From the NCBI GenBank assembly GCA_947476325.1, contig CANJPZ010000001.1:1-64000 (forward strand): a stretch of 64,000 nt of DNA, written 5' to 3'. The notes under the pieces were generated by a model, which ran no database searches, had not been told where the DNA came from, and worked only from the letters and a program-made list of their open reading frames with translations. Within the stretch, counting starts at the first letter, position 1, and each line of letters starts with the position of its first letter. Shown one piece after another: positions 37,826-45,759 of the stretch. Origin of the DNA: Caulobacteraceae bacterium. Lineage in GTDB: Bacteria > Pseudomonadota > Alphaproteobacteria > Caulobacterales > Caulobacteraceae. The position numbers and the translations under genes were made by a program.

Positions 37826-39130
37826 ATGGCCAATGTCACCGTGGTCGGCGCCCAGTGGGGCGACGAAGGCAAGGGCAAGATCGTCGACTGGCTGTGCGAT
37901 CGCGCAGATGTCGTGGTCCGCTTCCAGGGCGGCCACAACGCCGGCCACACTCTGGTGGTCAACGGCGTCACCTACAAGCTGGCCCTGCTGCCGTCCGGCG
38001 TCGTGCAGGGCAAGCTGTCGGTCATCGGCAATGGCGTGGTGGTCGATCCCTGGCACCTGATCGGCGAGATCGAAAAGATCGAGGCCCAGGGCGTGCGCAT
38101 CTCGCCCGACATCCTGGTCATCGCCGACAACGCCTGCCTGATCCTGCCCGTTCACCCCGAACTCGACGTGGCCCGCGAGGCCGCCGCCTCGGGCCGCAAT
38201 GGCGGCATCACCAAGATCGGCACCACCGGTCGAGGCATCGGTCCTGCCTATGAGGACAAGGTTGGCCGGCGCGCTATCCGCGTCTCTGACCTGGCCGACG
38301 CCGACGCCCTGGACGCCAAGATCGAGCGGCTGCTCGCCCACCATGCACCGTTGCGCAAGGGCCTGGGTCTGGCCGCAGTTGATCCCGAGGCCCTGCGCGA
38401 TTCCCTGCTGGCCATCGCGCCCAAGATCCTGCCTTTCGTTCAGCCGGCGTGGCGCCTGCTGGACCAGGCGGTGCGCAGCGGCAAGCGCATCTTGTTCGAG
38501 GGCGCGCAAGGCGCGTTCCTCGATGTCGATCACGGCACCTATCCCTATGTGACCAGCTCCAACACCGTCGCTGGCCAGGCTGCGGCAGGTTCGGGCATGG
38601 GCCCCAAGGGCGCCGGCTATGTGCTGGGCATCGTCAAGGCCTACACGACCCGGGTCGGCGAGGGCCCCTTCGCCTGCGAACTGGACGACGAGATCGGGCT
38701 GCACCTGTCGACCGTCGGCCGCGAGGTCGGCGTCAACACCGGCCGGCCGCGCCGCTGCGGCTGGTTTGATGCAGTGCTAGTGCGCCAGTCGGTGGCGATC
38801 AACGGCATCGACGGTATCGCCCTGACCAAGCTGGACGTCCTTGACGGTCTGGCTGAGCTCAAGATCTGCGTCGGCTACAGGATCGGCGATGAGGTTTTCG
38901 ACTACCTTCCCGCCAGCCTTAAGGCCCAGGCGGCGGCGACCCCCGTTTACGAGACTCTGGAGGGCTGGACCCAGAGCACCGCCGGGGCCCGTTCCTTCAA
39001 GGATCTGAACGCCAACGCCATCAAGTATGTCCGCCGCATCGAAGAGCTGATTGGCGCGCCAGTTGCGTTGCTGTCGACCAGCCCGGAACGCGACGACACC
39101 ATCCTCATGCGCGATCCCTTTGTGGGCTAA
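37826..39130 (+). CDS. purA: Adenylosuccinate synthetase PurA
   Basis: PurA joins IMP and aspartate using GTP in the first step toward AMP. Diagnostic features are the N-terminal [17 protein letters not shown] with the catalytic Asp, [12 protein letters not shown] with the catalytic His, [17 protein letters not shown], and the GTP-binding segment near the end ([12 protein letters not shown]). Its 434 aa are full length. It is preceded by a 180-bp gap holding the serA hairpin and appears to be transcribed alone. Confidence 0.97.
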   Translation: MANVTVVGAQWGDEGKGKIVDWLCDRADVVVRFQGGHNAGHTLVVNGVTYKLALLPSGVVQGKLSVIGNGVVVDPWHLIGEIEKIEAQGVRISPDILVIADNACLILPVHPELDVAREAAASGRNGGITKIGTTGRGIGPAYEDKVGRRAIRVSDLADADALDAKIERLLAHHAPLRKGLGLAAVDPEALRDSLLAIAPKILPFVQPAWRLLDQAVRSGKRILFEGAQGAFLDVDHGTYPYVTSSNTVAGQAAAGSGMGPKGAGYVLGIVKAYTTRVGEGPFACELDDEIGLHLSTVGREVGVNTGRPRRCGWFDAVLVRQSVAINGIDGIALTKLDVLDGLAELKICVGYRIGDEVFDYLPASLKAQAAATPVYETLEGWTQSTAGARSFKDLNANAIKYVRRIEELIGAPVALLSTSPERDDTILMRDPFVG

Positions 39131-39173
39131 AACGTCGCACTGCCCTGCGTAAGTCCCTTGTTTACGCACGCAG

Positions 39174-39193
39174 GGGTAAGGTCAGGCTTACCC
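39174..39193 (+). promoter_or_regulatory. Hairpin directly before the ribosome site of the receiver gene
   Basis: GGGTAAG-GTCAGG-CTTACCC is a perfect 7-bp stem ending at 39193. It is followed at once by AAGGGA and ATG 39200. A second imperfect hairpin (CCTGCGTAA with TTACGCACGCAGG) lies just before it. Such structures could limit ribosome access or end purA transcription. Confidence 0.45.
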
Positions 39194-39199
39194 AAGGGA

Positions 39200-40006
39200 A
39201 TGCCGGTCTTGCTCTACGCTGAAGGTGTAGCCTCCAAGAAGTACGCCCGCCATCTTGAGCGGGTGCTGCTGGTTGACCCGCTGCCGGCCTCCGCGCGGCT
39301 GTTGCACGAGCTACTCAAGGATCTTGGCGGCCGCTACATTCGCCTCGAAAGCTCGCTGAAGGGCGCCATGACGGCGGCGCGCGAGGATGATCCGCAGATC
39401 ATTTTTACTGAACTCAAGGGCCCTGCGCTCGACGGCCTGGAGTTCACCCGTCAGTTGCGCAAGTCTGATCTCGGCTGTCGCCAGGCCCCGATCATCATAG
39501 TGACGGGCGAGGCCACCGCTTCGTCGATCATCGGGGCGCGGGATTCAGGCGTCCACGAGTTCCTGCGCAAGCCCTACACCATCAAGGACCTTGTGCGCCG
39601 GCTCGAAGCGGTGACGCTCAAGTCGCGCGACTGGGTCGAAGGCGTCCGCTACATCGGCCCCGACCGAAGGCGGTTCAACTCCGGCGATTACCAGGGCCCG
39701 CGCAAGCGCAAGTCCGACCAGATGGTCACCCCCGCCGCCGGGCGCATCGAACAGGCCATGCGCATTCTGAAGTCTGCGGTCGGCGCCCTGGAATCCGATC
39801 CGCGCCAGGCTTTGCGCGCCATGCAGGCCCAGGCCGCGGACCTGTCGGCGGTCGCCAATGCTATGGGCGACGCAAAACTGGGCGCCGCCGCGGGGCGCCT
39901 GAAAGCCACCCTCGACGCCCAGGTCGCGGCCGGCCGTCTCAGCCGCCCTGAAGTCGAAGCCGGGTGCATGGGATTATGGCCCTGGCTGCCGGCAGACGGG
40001 GCCTGA
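39200..40006 (+). CDS. Degenerate response-regulator receiver protein
   Basis: The protein is 268 aa. Residues about 20-140 are a CheY-like receiver: VLLVDPLPAS (acidic pocket reduced to a single Asp 26), IIFTELKGPALDG where the phosphoacceptor Asp is replaced by Glu 71, Thr 102 in IIVTGE and Lys 124 in FLRKPY. Glu at that place often mimics permanent phosphorylation. The rest contains RYIGPDRRRFNSGDYQGPRKRKSD, a motif seen in alphaproteobacterial receiver proteins, and a helical C-terminus without a DNA-binding domain. ATG 39200 is preceded by AAGGGA; the frame is open to 39158. It ends 44 bp from the rpoH stop. The partner is unknown. Confidence 0.78.
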   Translation: MPVLLYAEGVASKKYARHLERVLLVDPLPASARLLHELLKDLGGRYIRLESSLKGAMTAAREDDPQIIFTELKGPALDGLEFTRQLRKSDLGCRQAPIIIVTGEATASSIIGARDSGVHEFLRKPYTIKDLVRRLEAVTLKSRDWVEGVRYIGPDRRRFNSGDYQGPRKRKSDQMVTPAAGRIEQAMRILKSAVGALESDPRQALRAMQAQAADLSAVANAMGDAKLGAAAGRLKATLDAQVAAGRLSRPEVEAGCMGLWPWLPADGA

Positions 40007-40050
40007 CGCGCTCAAGCAGCGAGCCGGATGGCGTGCGGTAGCGCCTGTCC

Positions 40051-40944
40051 CTAAGCGTCCAGCAGGTTCTTGTCTTCCGCAGCAGCGCGGATCGCCTTCT
40101 GCAGCTTCTCGAACGCCCGCACCTCAATCTGGCGCACCCGCTCGCGAGAGACATTGTAATGACTGGCCAGCTCTTCGAGCGTCATCGGCTCGTCCTTCAG
40201 CCGGCGCTCGGTCAGAATGTGACGCTCGCGCTCGTTCAGTTCGGACATGGCGGCCTGCAACAGGCCCGACCGCAGTCCCGCTTCCTCGCTGTTGGCCAGC
40301 GCGGTTTCCTGGCTGACCTGCTCGTCATCGGACAGCCAGTCCTGCCATTCCATCTCGCCATCCGAGCGCATGGGCACATTCAGCGAGGCATCGCCACCGC
40401 CGCCAAGGCGCCGGTTCATCGAGATGACTTCCTCGTCCAGAACACCCAGTTTGGTGGCGATCTGGCTGACCTGCTCGGGGCGGAGATCGCCTTCCTGCAG
40501 GGCGGCGATTTCGCTCTTGGCCTTGCGCAGGTTGAAGAACAGCTTCTTCTGAGCCGCCGTGGTGCCCATTTTCACCAGCGACCAGGAGCGCAGGATGTAT
40601 TCCTGGATCGAGGCGCGAATCCACCACATGGCGTAGGTCGCCAGACGAAAGCCCTTGTCGGGCTCGAATTTCTTGACCGCCTGCATCAGGCCCACATTGC
40701 CTTCTGAAATCACTTCCTCGATCGGCAGGCCATAGCCGCGATAGCCCATGGCGATCTTGGCGGCCAGGCGCAGGTGTGATGTCACCAGCCGGTGGGCGGC
40801 CTCAGGGTCTTCGTGTTCGCGCCAGCGCTTGGCCAGCATGAACTCTTCGTCCCGGGCCAGCATCGGAAACTTGCGGATTTCTGTGAGGTAACGCGACATC
40901 CCGCCGTCCGGCGACATGACGCTAAGCGCGGTCGTATTGGCCAT
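40051..40944 (-). CDS. rpoH: RNA polymerase heat-shock sigma factor RpoH (sigma-32)
   Basis: RpoH directs transcription of heat-shock genes. Region 2 is intact (EEFMLAKRWREHEDPEAAHRLVTSHLRL through FRLATYAMWWIRASIQEYIL), the RpoH box follows (WSLVKMGTTAAQKKLFFNLRK), and region 4 ends with LEELASHYNVSRERVRQIEVRAFEKLQKAIR. The 297 aa are typical. AGGAGG lies before ATG 40944. A sigma-32-like promoter is at 41012-41040, which would give autoregulation as reported for Caulobacter rpoH. FtsH, encoded in this window, is its usual degrader. Confidence 0.97.
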   Translation of the reverse strand: MANTTALSVMSPDGGMSRYLTEIRKFPMLARDEEFMLAKRWREHEDPEAAHRLVTSHLRLAAKIAMGYRGYGLPIEEVISEGNVGLMQAVKKFEPDKGFRLATYAMWWIRASIQEYILRSWSLVKMGTTAAQKKLFFNLRKAKSEIAALQEGDLRPEQVSQIATKLGVLDEEVISMNRRLGGGGDASLNVPMRSDGEMEWQDWLSDDEQVSQETALANSEEAGLRSGLLQAAMSELNERERHILTERRLKDEPMTLEELASHYNVSRERVRQIEVRAFEKLQKAIRAAAEDKNLLDA

Positions 40945-41011
40945 CAGAAACCCTCCTCAAACTCAGGGGGATTCCGGCGAAAACGCCTGCATCACCCCCC
41001 TCAACGGAACA

Positions 41012-41040
41012 AGATAGGGATCGGTTGCGGAGAATTTAAG
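41012..41040 (-). promoter_or_regulatory. Candidate sigma-32 promoter of rpoH
   Basis: On the minus strand CTTAAA (41035-41040) and CCCTATCT (41012-41019) are 15 bases apart, close to the sigma-32 consensus CTTGAAA-N13-15-CCCCATNT. The start point would be about 60 bp before the rpoH ATG. Confidence 0.5.
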
Positions 41041-41098
41041 GCCTGCCTCAACACACCTCGCCTCAATCTTCGGCAAGGGCGCCGGACCTGGAAGGAAA

Positions 41099-41123
41099 CC
41101 GCCGCAGCCTGACGCTGCGGCGG
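41099..41123 (-). terminator. Hairpin terminator of the PcfJ-like gene
   Basis: CCGCCGCAGC (41099-41108) and GCTGCGGCGG (41114-41123) form a perfect 10-bp stem with a 5-base loop, 2 bp beyond the minus-strand stop. On that strand TTTCCTTCC follows, a weak T-rich tail. Confidence 0.65.
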
Positions 41124-41125
41124 CC

Positions 41126-42163
41126 CTAAGCACCGAACGCTTCATTGACCGCCTCCGTGCAAGGCGGCAGGGCGAAGGCATCCCGCGCGGCGCAGTCCAC
41201 AAGATCGCGAAGCTGCCAGGCGCTGCGACCCAGATGAACATCCATCTCCCACAACTCCGTCTCGATCTGGCTACGGGTCTCGGCCGGCAGGATGGCGTTC
41301 TGAACCCCCAGCGCCTCGTTCAGACGCCACCCGAACAAATGGTCGCGTGAGATCGAGACGATGGCGCCGGGCGAGCCGAGCCACTCGTAGTAATGGTTCC
41401 AGCCGTCCAGAACCCGCCCGGCCAGGCAGTTGTGATAGCGCCGTCCCGCGTCGGCCAGCGCCTTGCGGGTATCGAGCGGGACCAGTCGCGCCATGCCCGG
41501 ATGGGGCGGCGCGCTGCTCTGGGGCGCAACATCGCCCGAAACCCGCTCGAACAAGGCTGCAGGGCTGGCCGCCTGCGCCCACCGGCGGGCGAAGTCGGAG
41601 GCTGCCCGCACGCCGTCGCGCCGGGCCACACCGTCATAGCATTCCGCCAACAGGGCGCTCTGGTCCTCGGTAAGCAGAAACCGCCCTTCGCCCGCCGCCA
41701 CGATCCCGGCCGGCAGGGTGGCCAGCACCCGCACCTTGCGCGTACTGATGGCGTCGGCGTGGTGAAGCGCCTTGGAAGCCGCCGGATCGGCCAGCCGCCC
41801 GAGCGGCAGCTGATAGTCTTCAGGACTCCAGGCGGTTTCGCCCAGGCGTCCCAGCGCCCGGACCAGTCCGGCAGGCGAGGCTGGGGCCAGCGCCCGCACC
41901 GCCCGCTTGAACGGGCCTTCCAGGGCATGGCGCACCCCGCCCGACCGCAGGGTCAGGGCCAGGCACGCCAGGTGACGCCGGGCCGCGTCGGCCACCAGGA
42001 ACGGCGTATGGGGCGCGGGCCACAGGACGGCAATATCCGCAGCGAACTCCCCGGCCAGAAAGCCGAGCAGCGCCGACGGCTCGCGACCTGCGATCGGGCC
42101 GGAGACGACTTTGAGATGTTGGGCGGCCGGCGAACGGGCGCCGCGCGAAATCCAGGCGAGCAT
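41126..42163 (-). CDS. Protein of unknown function with PcfJ-like region
   Basis: The 345-aa protein is rich in Ala, Leu and Arg and has no signal peptide or membrane segment. The C-terminal third (LVPLDTRKALADAGRRYHNCLAGRV, then GAIVSISRDHLFGWRLNEALGVQNAIL) resembles the PcfJ domain pattern in which a His-Cys pair is followed by strands and a glutamine/asparagine-rich loop; PcfJ proteins are otherwise known from conjugative plasmids. The first 220 residues match nothing I know. It is divergent from the 270-bp gap before the esterase cluster and lies behind rpoH on the same strand. No mobile-element gene is nearby. Confidence 0.6.
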   Translation of the reverse strand: MLAWISRGARSPAAQHLKVVSGPIAGREPSALLGFLAGEFAADIAVLWPAPHTPFLVADAARRHLACLALTLRSGGVRHALEGPFKRAVRALAPASPAGLVRALGRLGETAWSPEDYQLPLGRLADPAASKALHHADAISTRKVRVLATLPAGIVAAGEGRFLLTEDQSALLAECYDGVARRDGVRAASDFARRWAQAASPAALFERVSGDVAPQSSAPPHPGMARLVPLDTRKALADAGRRYHNCLAGRVLDGWNHYYEWLGSPGAIVSISRDHLFGWRLNEALGVQNAILPAETRSQIETELWEMDVHLGRSAWQLRDLVDCAARDAFALPPCTEAVNEAFGA

Positions 42164-42383
42164 GGTCGAAAATCCCAGGGGCGCCGCGGCCCGCAGGATG
42201 GGACGAAGCGCCTAGCGTTGTTGGAGCGAAGTGGTCCTGGACGCGAAGGGCCCGGACATTCCAGGCGCCACGCATCCTTCTCCGCACCAGGGCGGAGTTG
42301 CGATGTTGTGAGCGTCAGAAGTCATGCGGGCGGGTCTCCATTTGGGGAGGCGCGGAATGTCACAGTGCGTTGCGCACAGCAAG

Positions 42384-42410
42384 ACGCCCGCAGGATATTC
42401 CCGCGGGCGT
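42384..42410. terminator. Hairpin behind the esterase cluster
   Basis: ACGCCCGC (42384-42391) pairs with GCGGGCGT (42403-42410). It stands 27 bp downstream of the stop of the minus-strand esterase. T-runs are weak on both sides. The rest of the 270-bp gap 42164-42436 shows nothing else I can name. Confidence 0.5.
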
Positions 42411-42436
42411 TGCATTCACATCACAGCGTTCGGCGG

Positions 42437-43732
42437 CTAGCGCGCCGGAGCCGGCCCCCGCGCGGGGGCTGCTGCGGGAGCCGCGCCGCCGCCAACCGGC
42501 AGGCCCAGGCCCGTGGGCGCGGGCGCCGGCGTCGGCGGGGTCCAGGTTCCGTTGCGGATCTTGCCGCCGCGAGCTGACGTCGCCAGTCGCATGATTTCGC
42601 TGGTGATATTGGGCTCGTAGCCTTCGGTGTGACCCTTGCCCAATTTGACCACGTCGGCCACCACTCGCCCATCCTTGCAGTTGGGGAACTGGAAAATCTG
42701 GGCGCGGCCCGAGCGGGGATAGCGGCCCCAGCCGTCGGTGCCCGGATCCTGACGGGTCGAATCCCACACATAGCCCTTCTTGGGATCAACAACGTCCGGC
42801 AGGCGCACCCGCTTGCCGCATCCGAACTTGTCGGCCAGGGGCGAGGTGTCGCCGGGGATGTTTTCATACTCGCCGTTCGAGAAGATGAACGAGTAGTCGC
42901 AATCTCCGCCCGGAGGGCCTGCCGCCGCGCCGCGGCCCGGTGCGCCAGGAGGCGGAGCGCCCCCGCCTGCGCGGGCCGGAGCCGCCGCCGCGGGCGCCGC
43001 GCGCGGGTCGATCTGGTAGATTTGCGGACCGCCGCCGGCAAAGCCCCGGTTGGCCGAGGTGGCCGGCCCGACCCGGCCGCCCGACAGGCTGATCCTCACG
43101 TCCACCTTGTCGCGGAAATAGGGCAGGCAGACGATGCGCTGCGACGTGATCCCGCCCTGGCTGTGACCGGCCAGGATGAAGCGGTCGACATTGGCCTTGC
43201 CGACCGTTCCGACAACCGAATCGACAATGTTGGCCAGGTATTCGTCATCGGCCTCGCTCCACGAGCGGGTTGATGAGCCCGGCGTAATGATCACCAGCTT
43301 GTATTTGTCCTTCACGTCGAAGATCGGGAAATAGTTGCGCTCCCAGTTGGCGTAGGAGCCAAAGCCGTGGAGGCTCATCACCACATTGACCTTATCGCCG
43401 GGTTTGTAGCCGGCGGGGCAGTCGAGGAAATAGACCCGGCGGGTCTTCATCTCGACCGTGTCGCCCGGTTGGGTGGTCGTGCCGCCCTCACACATCTCGT
43501 CCGGGCAGTGCCAGCGCGGCGGGGCATCGCAATTGACCCCCAGCAGGGTGTGGGTGGCAGGGGTAGCCGGCGTCGCGGTTGCGGCCGGTCTTGCGCCAGC
43601 CTTGGGCGCGGCCTTCGCAGCCGCCTTGACAGCGGCCTTCGGGGCTGCGGGTTGCTGGGCCAGGGTGGTGTTGGCAGCGAAAAGGGCGAGGCCGGCGAAC
43701 AGGGCGCCTCGCAGCAGGATCGTGCGGTTCAT
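42437..43732 (-). CDS. Secreted alpha/beta-hydrolase, PHB-depolymerase-like esterase (paralogue 1)
   Basis: The protein has 431 aa. A signal peptide (cleavage near TTLAQ) leads into an Ala/Lys/Pro-rich stretch, then the hydrolase core: LHGFGSYANWERNYFP (oxyanion region), the nucleophile Ser 191 in AGHSQGG, and the likely catalytic His in KGHTEGYEP. Between SLSGGRVG and DCDYSFIFS lies an Ala/Pro/Gly-rich insertion of about 50 residues. Six or more cysteines (CDAPPRWHCP, CEGG, DCPAGY) suggest disulfides. It probably hydrolyses an ester, perhaps a polyester or carbohydrate ester; the substrate is unknown. ATG 43732 has GGGGAGAAA. The gene is tandem with paralogue 2. Confidence 0.8.
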   Translation of the reverse strand: MNRTILLRGALFAGLALFAANTTLAQQPAAPKAAVKAAAKAAPKAGARPAATATPATPATHTLLGVNCDAPPRWHCPDEMCEGGTTTQPGDTVEMKTRRVYFLDCPAGYKPGDKVNVVMSLHGFGSYANWERNYFPIFDVKDKYKLVIITPGSSTRSWSEADDEYLANIVDSVVGTVGKANVDRFILAGHSQGGITSQRIVCLPYFRDKVDVRISLSGGRVGPATSANRGFAGGGPQIYQIDPRAAPAAAAPARAGGGAPPPGAPGRGAAAGPPGGDCDYSFIFSNGEYENIPGDTSPLADKFGCGKRVRLPDVVDPKKGYVWDSTRQDPGTDGWGRYPRSGRAQIFQFPNCKDGRVVADVVKLGKGHTEGYEPNITSEIMRLATSARGGKIRNGTWTPPTPAPAPTGLGLPVGGGAAPAAAPARGPAPAR

Positions 43733-43807
43733 GATTGGTTTCTCCCCAGGAGAGCTGTCTGAAACAGCCTTTGTGTTCTGTTGTTTTCCGATCACTTGCA
43801 GGCAGGC

Positions 43808-45013
43808 CTAACCGCCGCGGCCGGGGGCCGCAGGCGCCGCCGGCGGTGACCAGCTTCCGGTGCGGATCTTGCCGCCGCTGGCCGACAGGGCCAGGCGGAT
43901 GATCTCGTCGGTGACGTTGGGCTCGTAACCTTCGGTGTGACCCTTGCTCAGCTTGCTGAAGTCGGCCACCAGGCGGCCATCGCGGCATCCGGTGAACACG
44001 TATTCCAGGGTCCGCCCCGAGCGCGGATAGTGACCCCAGCTGTCTGTGCCCGGATCCTGACGGCTGCCATCGAACACATAGCCCTTCTTGGGATCGATGA
44101 TGTCAGGGCGCTGCTCACGCGGCTTGCAGCCGTATTTGTCGGCCATGGGCGAGGTGGGCGCGGCGATGTTTTCGTATTCGCCGGCCGAGTAGATGAACGA
44201 ATAGTCGCAATCCATATTGCCCTGCCCGGGCGCTGATGCGCCGGCAAGACCGCCAGCGCGCGCCGGAGCGCCGGCTGCGGGCGCGGCGCCGGGCGCGCCG
44301 CCACGGGCGGGGGCCGCGGCGGGAGCCGGGCCGCGACCCCCGCGGGCCGGAGGCGGATTGTCGGGGTCATAGCTGGACACCGTCACGCCGATCGGGAATC
44401 CCGTGCCTGGCTTGCCCGGCAGGGTCGGGCCGATCCGCCCGCCCGACAGGCTGATGCGGACGTCCACCTTGTCGCGGAAATAGGGCATGCAGACGATCCG
44501 GCTGGAGGTCGCCCCGCCCTGGCTGTGGCCGGCCAGGATGAAGTGGTCGACATTCTCCTTGCCCACGGCGCCGACGACAGAGTCGACGATATTGGCCAGA
44601 AACTGGTCATCGTAGGCGCTCCAGGTCCGCGTCGGCGAGCCTGGCGTTATGACCACCAGCTTGTACTTGTCCTTAACGTCCATGACCGGGAAGTAGTTGC
44701 GCTGCCAGTTGGCGTAGGAGCCGGCGCCGTGCAGGGACAGGACGATGTTGACCTTGTCGCCGGGCTTGTAGCCGGTCGGGCAATCCAGGAAGTACGGGCG
44801 CCGCGTCTTCATCTCCACGGTATCGCCGGGCTGGGTGATGTACGAGCTCAGGCAATAGTCGTCGGGGCAGTGGAACCGGGGCGGGGCGTCACAGTTGACG
44901 CCCAGCAGGCTGTGGGCTGCAGGCGGGGCAACCAGTTGCGCCATTGAGGTTCCTGCGGCGAAGACCGCCAGCCCGGCCAGGCCCGTGGTTCTGACGACGG
45001 TTGCGCGTTTCAT
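43808..45013 (-). CDS. Secreted alpha/beta-hydrolase, PHB-depolymerase-like esterase (paralogue 2)
   Basis: The protein is about 401 aa and closely related to the gene downstream (LLGVNCDAPPRFHCP, LHGAGSYANWQRNYFP, AGHSQGG with Ser 164, KGHTEGYEP). A signal peptide ends near GTSMAQ. An Ala/Pro/Gly/Arg-rich insertion of about 70 residues separates SLSGGRIG from DCDYSFIYS. Two starts compete: ATG 45022 lies only 2 bp from GGGGAG, while ATG 45013 has proper spacing and is preferred. It is divergent from a TetR gene; the space between holds their promoters. Confidence 0.8.
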   Translation of the reverse strand: MKRATVVRTTGLAGLAVFAAGTSMAQLVAPPAAHSLLGVNCDAPPRFHCPDDYCLSSYITQPGDTVEMKTRRPYFLDCPTGYKPGDKVNIVLSLHGAGSYANWQRNYFPVMDVKDKYKLVVITPGSPTRTWSAYDDQFLANIVDSVVGAVGKENVDHFILAGHSQGGATSSRIVCMPYFRDKVDVRISLSGGRIGPTLPGKPGTGFPIGVTVSSYDPDNPPPARGGRGPAPAAAPARGGAPGAAPAAGAPARAGGLAGASAPGQGNMDCDYSFIYSAGEYENIAAPTSPMADKYGCKPREQRPDIIDPKKGYVFDGSRQDPGTDSWGHYPRSGRTLEYVFTGCRDGRLVADFSKLSKGHTEGYEPNVTDEIIRLALSASGGKIRTGSWSPPAAPAAPGRGG

Positions 45014-45162
45014 CTGTGTCATTGCTCCCCAGCAAAATTTTCTTGTGTTGGGTATGCCCGACGTCCCCCGCGGCCAATCGACTTTGCCCCGGAATTATTG
45101 TTGTTGGTTCATCGGGCGTCATTCCCTAGGGTAAATTCATACCTAGCGATGGTAGGGAGTCA

Positions 45163-45759
45163 ATGCTGGAGACAACCTCAAAAAGTCGGGTAACACTCGA
45201 CCGCCCGACGATTGTCGCGGCGGCGCTCGCCTTGCTTGACGAGGTTGGTATCGAAGGCTTGAGCACCCGGCGCCTTGCGGCCGAGCTGGGCGTCAAGGGC
45301 CCGTCCCTTTACTGGCACTTCAAGAACAAGAACGAACTGCTGGCTCACATGGCCGGCGCCCTGTTTCTCGACGCCCTGCCCGAGCCCGATTTCACCTCCG
45401 CCAACTTTGATCTTGTGGACTGGCTGCGCAAGGGCGCGCGGGGTCTGCGGCGCACCGCCCTGTCCCGCCGGGACGGTGCGGTAATCATGGCGCGGATCAC
45501 CCCGACCGTGGACGACGATCGGCGCGCCTTCAGCGAAATGACCCGCTGCCTGCATGAGCGTTCGGGTCTGCCCAGCAAGGACTGCTCGCTCACCCTGCTC
45601 TCGCTTGGCCGGTTCGCCATCAGCTGGTCGCTTTATGAGAACGCCGCTGGCGACCGCGTCCAACCGGCCGACTGGGAGGCCGGCTTTGAGTTCGGTCTGG
45701 AAACCTTTCTCAAGGGGCTGCAGGTCCGGTTGACTGAGGGCTCCGCTGGCCGGGCCTAG
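45163..45759 (+). CDS. TetR family regulator (TetR_C type)
   Basis: The protein has 198 aa. The helix-turn-helix is VAAALALLDEVGIEGLSTRRLAAELGVKGPSLYWHFKNKNELL, typical of the tetracycline-repressor branch, and the C-terminal domain follows that branch too. It sits between paralogues 2 and 3 of the secreted esterases, divergent from one and convergent with the other, so it probably controls them. The CCCTAGGG palindrome at 45124-45131 and TACC-N7-GGTA (45140-45154) in the divergent gap are operator candidates. AGGGAG precedes ATG 45163. The stop is shared as CTAG with paralogue 3. Confidence 0.85.
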   Translation: MLETTSKSRVTLDRPTIVAAALALLDEVGIEGLSTRRLAAELGVKGPSLYWHFKNKNELLAHMAGALFLDALPEPDFTSANFDLVDWLRKGARGLRRTALSRRDGAVIMARITPTVDDDRRAFSEMTRCLHERSGLPSKDCSLTLLSLGRFAISWSLYENAAGDRVQPADWEAGFEFGLETFLKGLQVRLTEGSAGRA

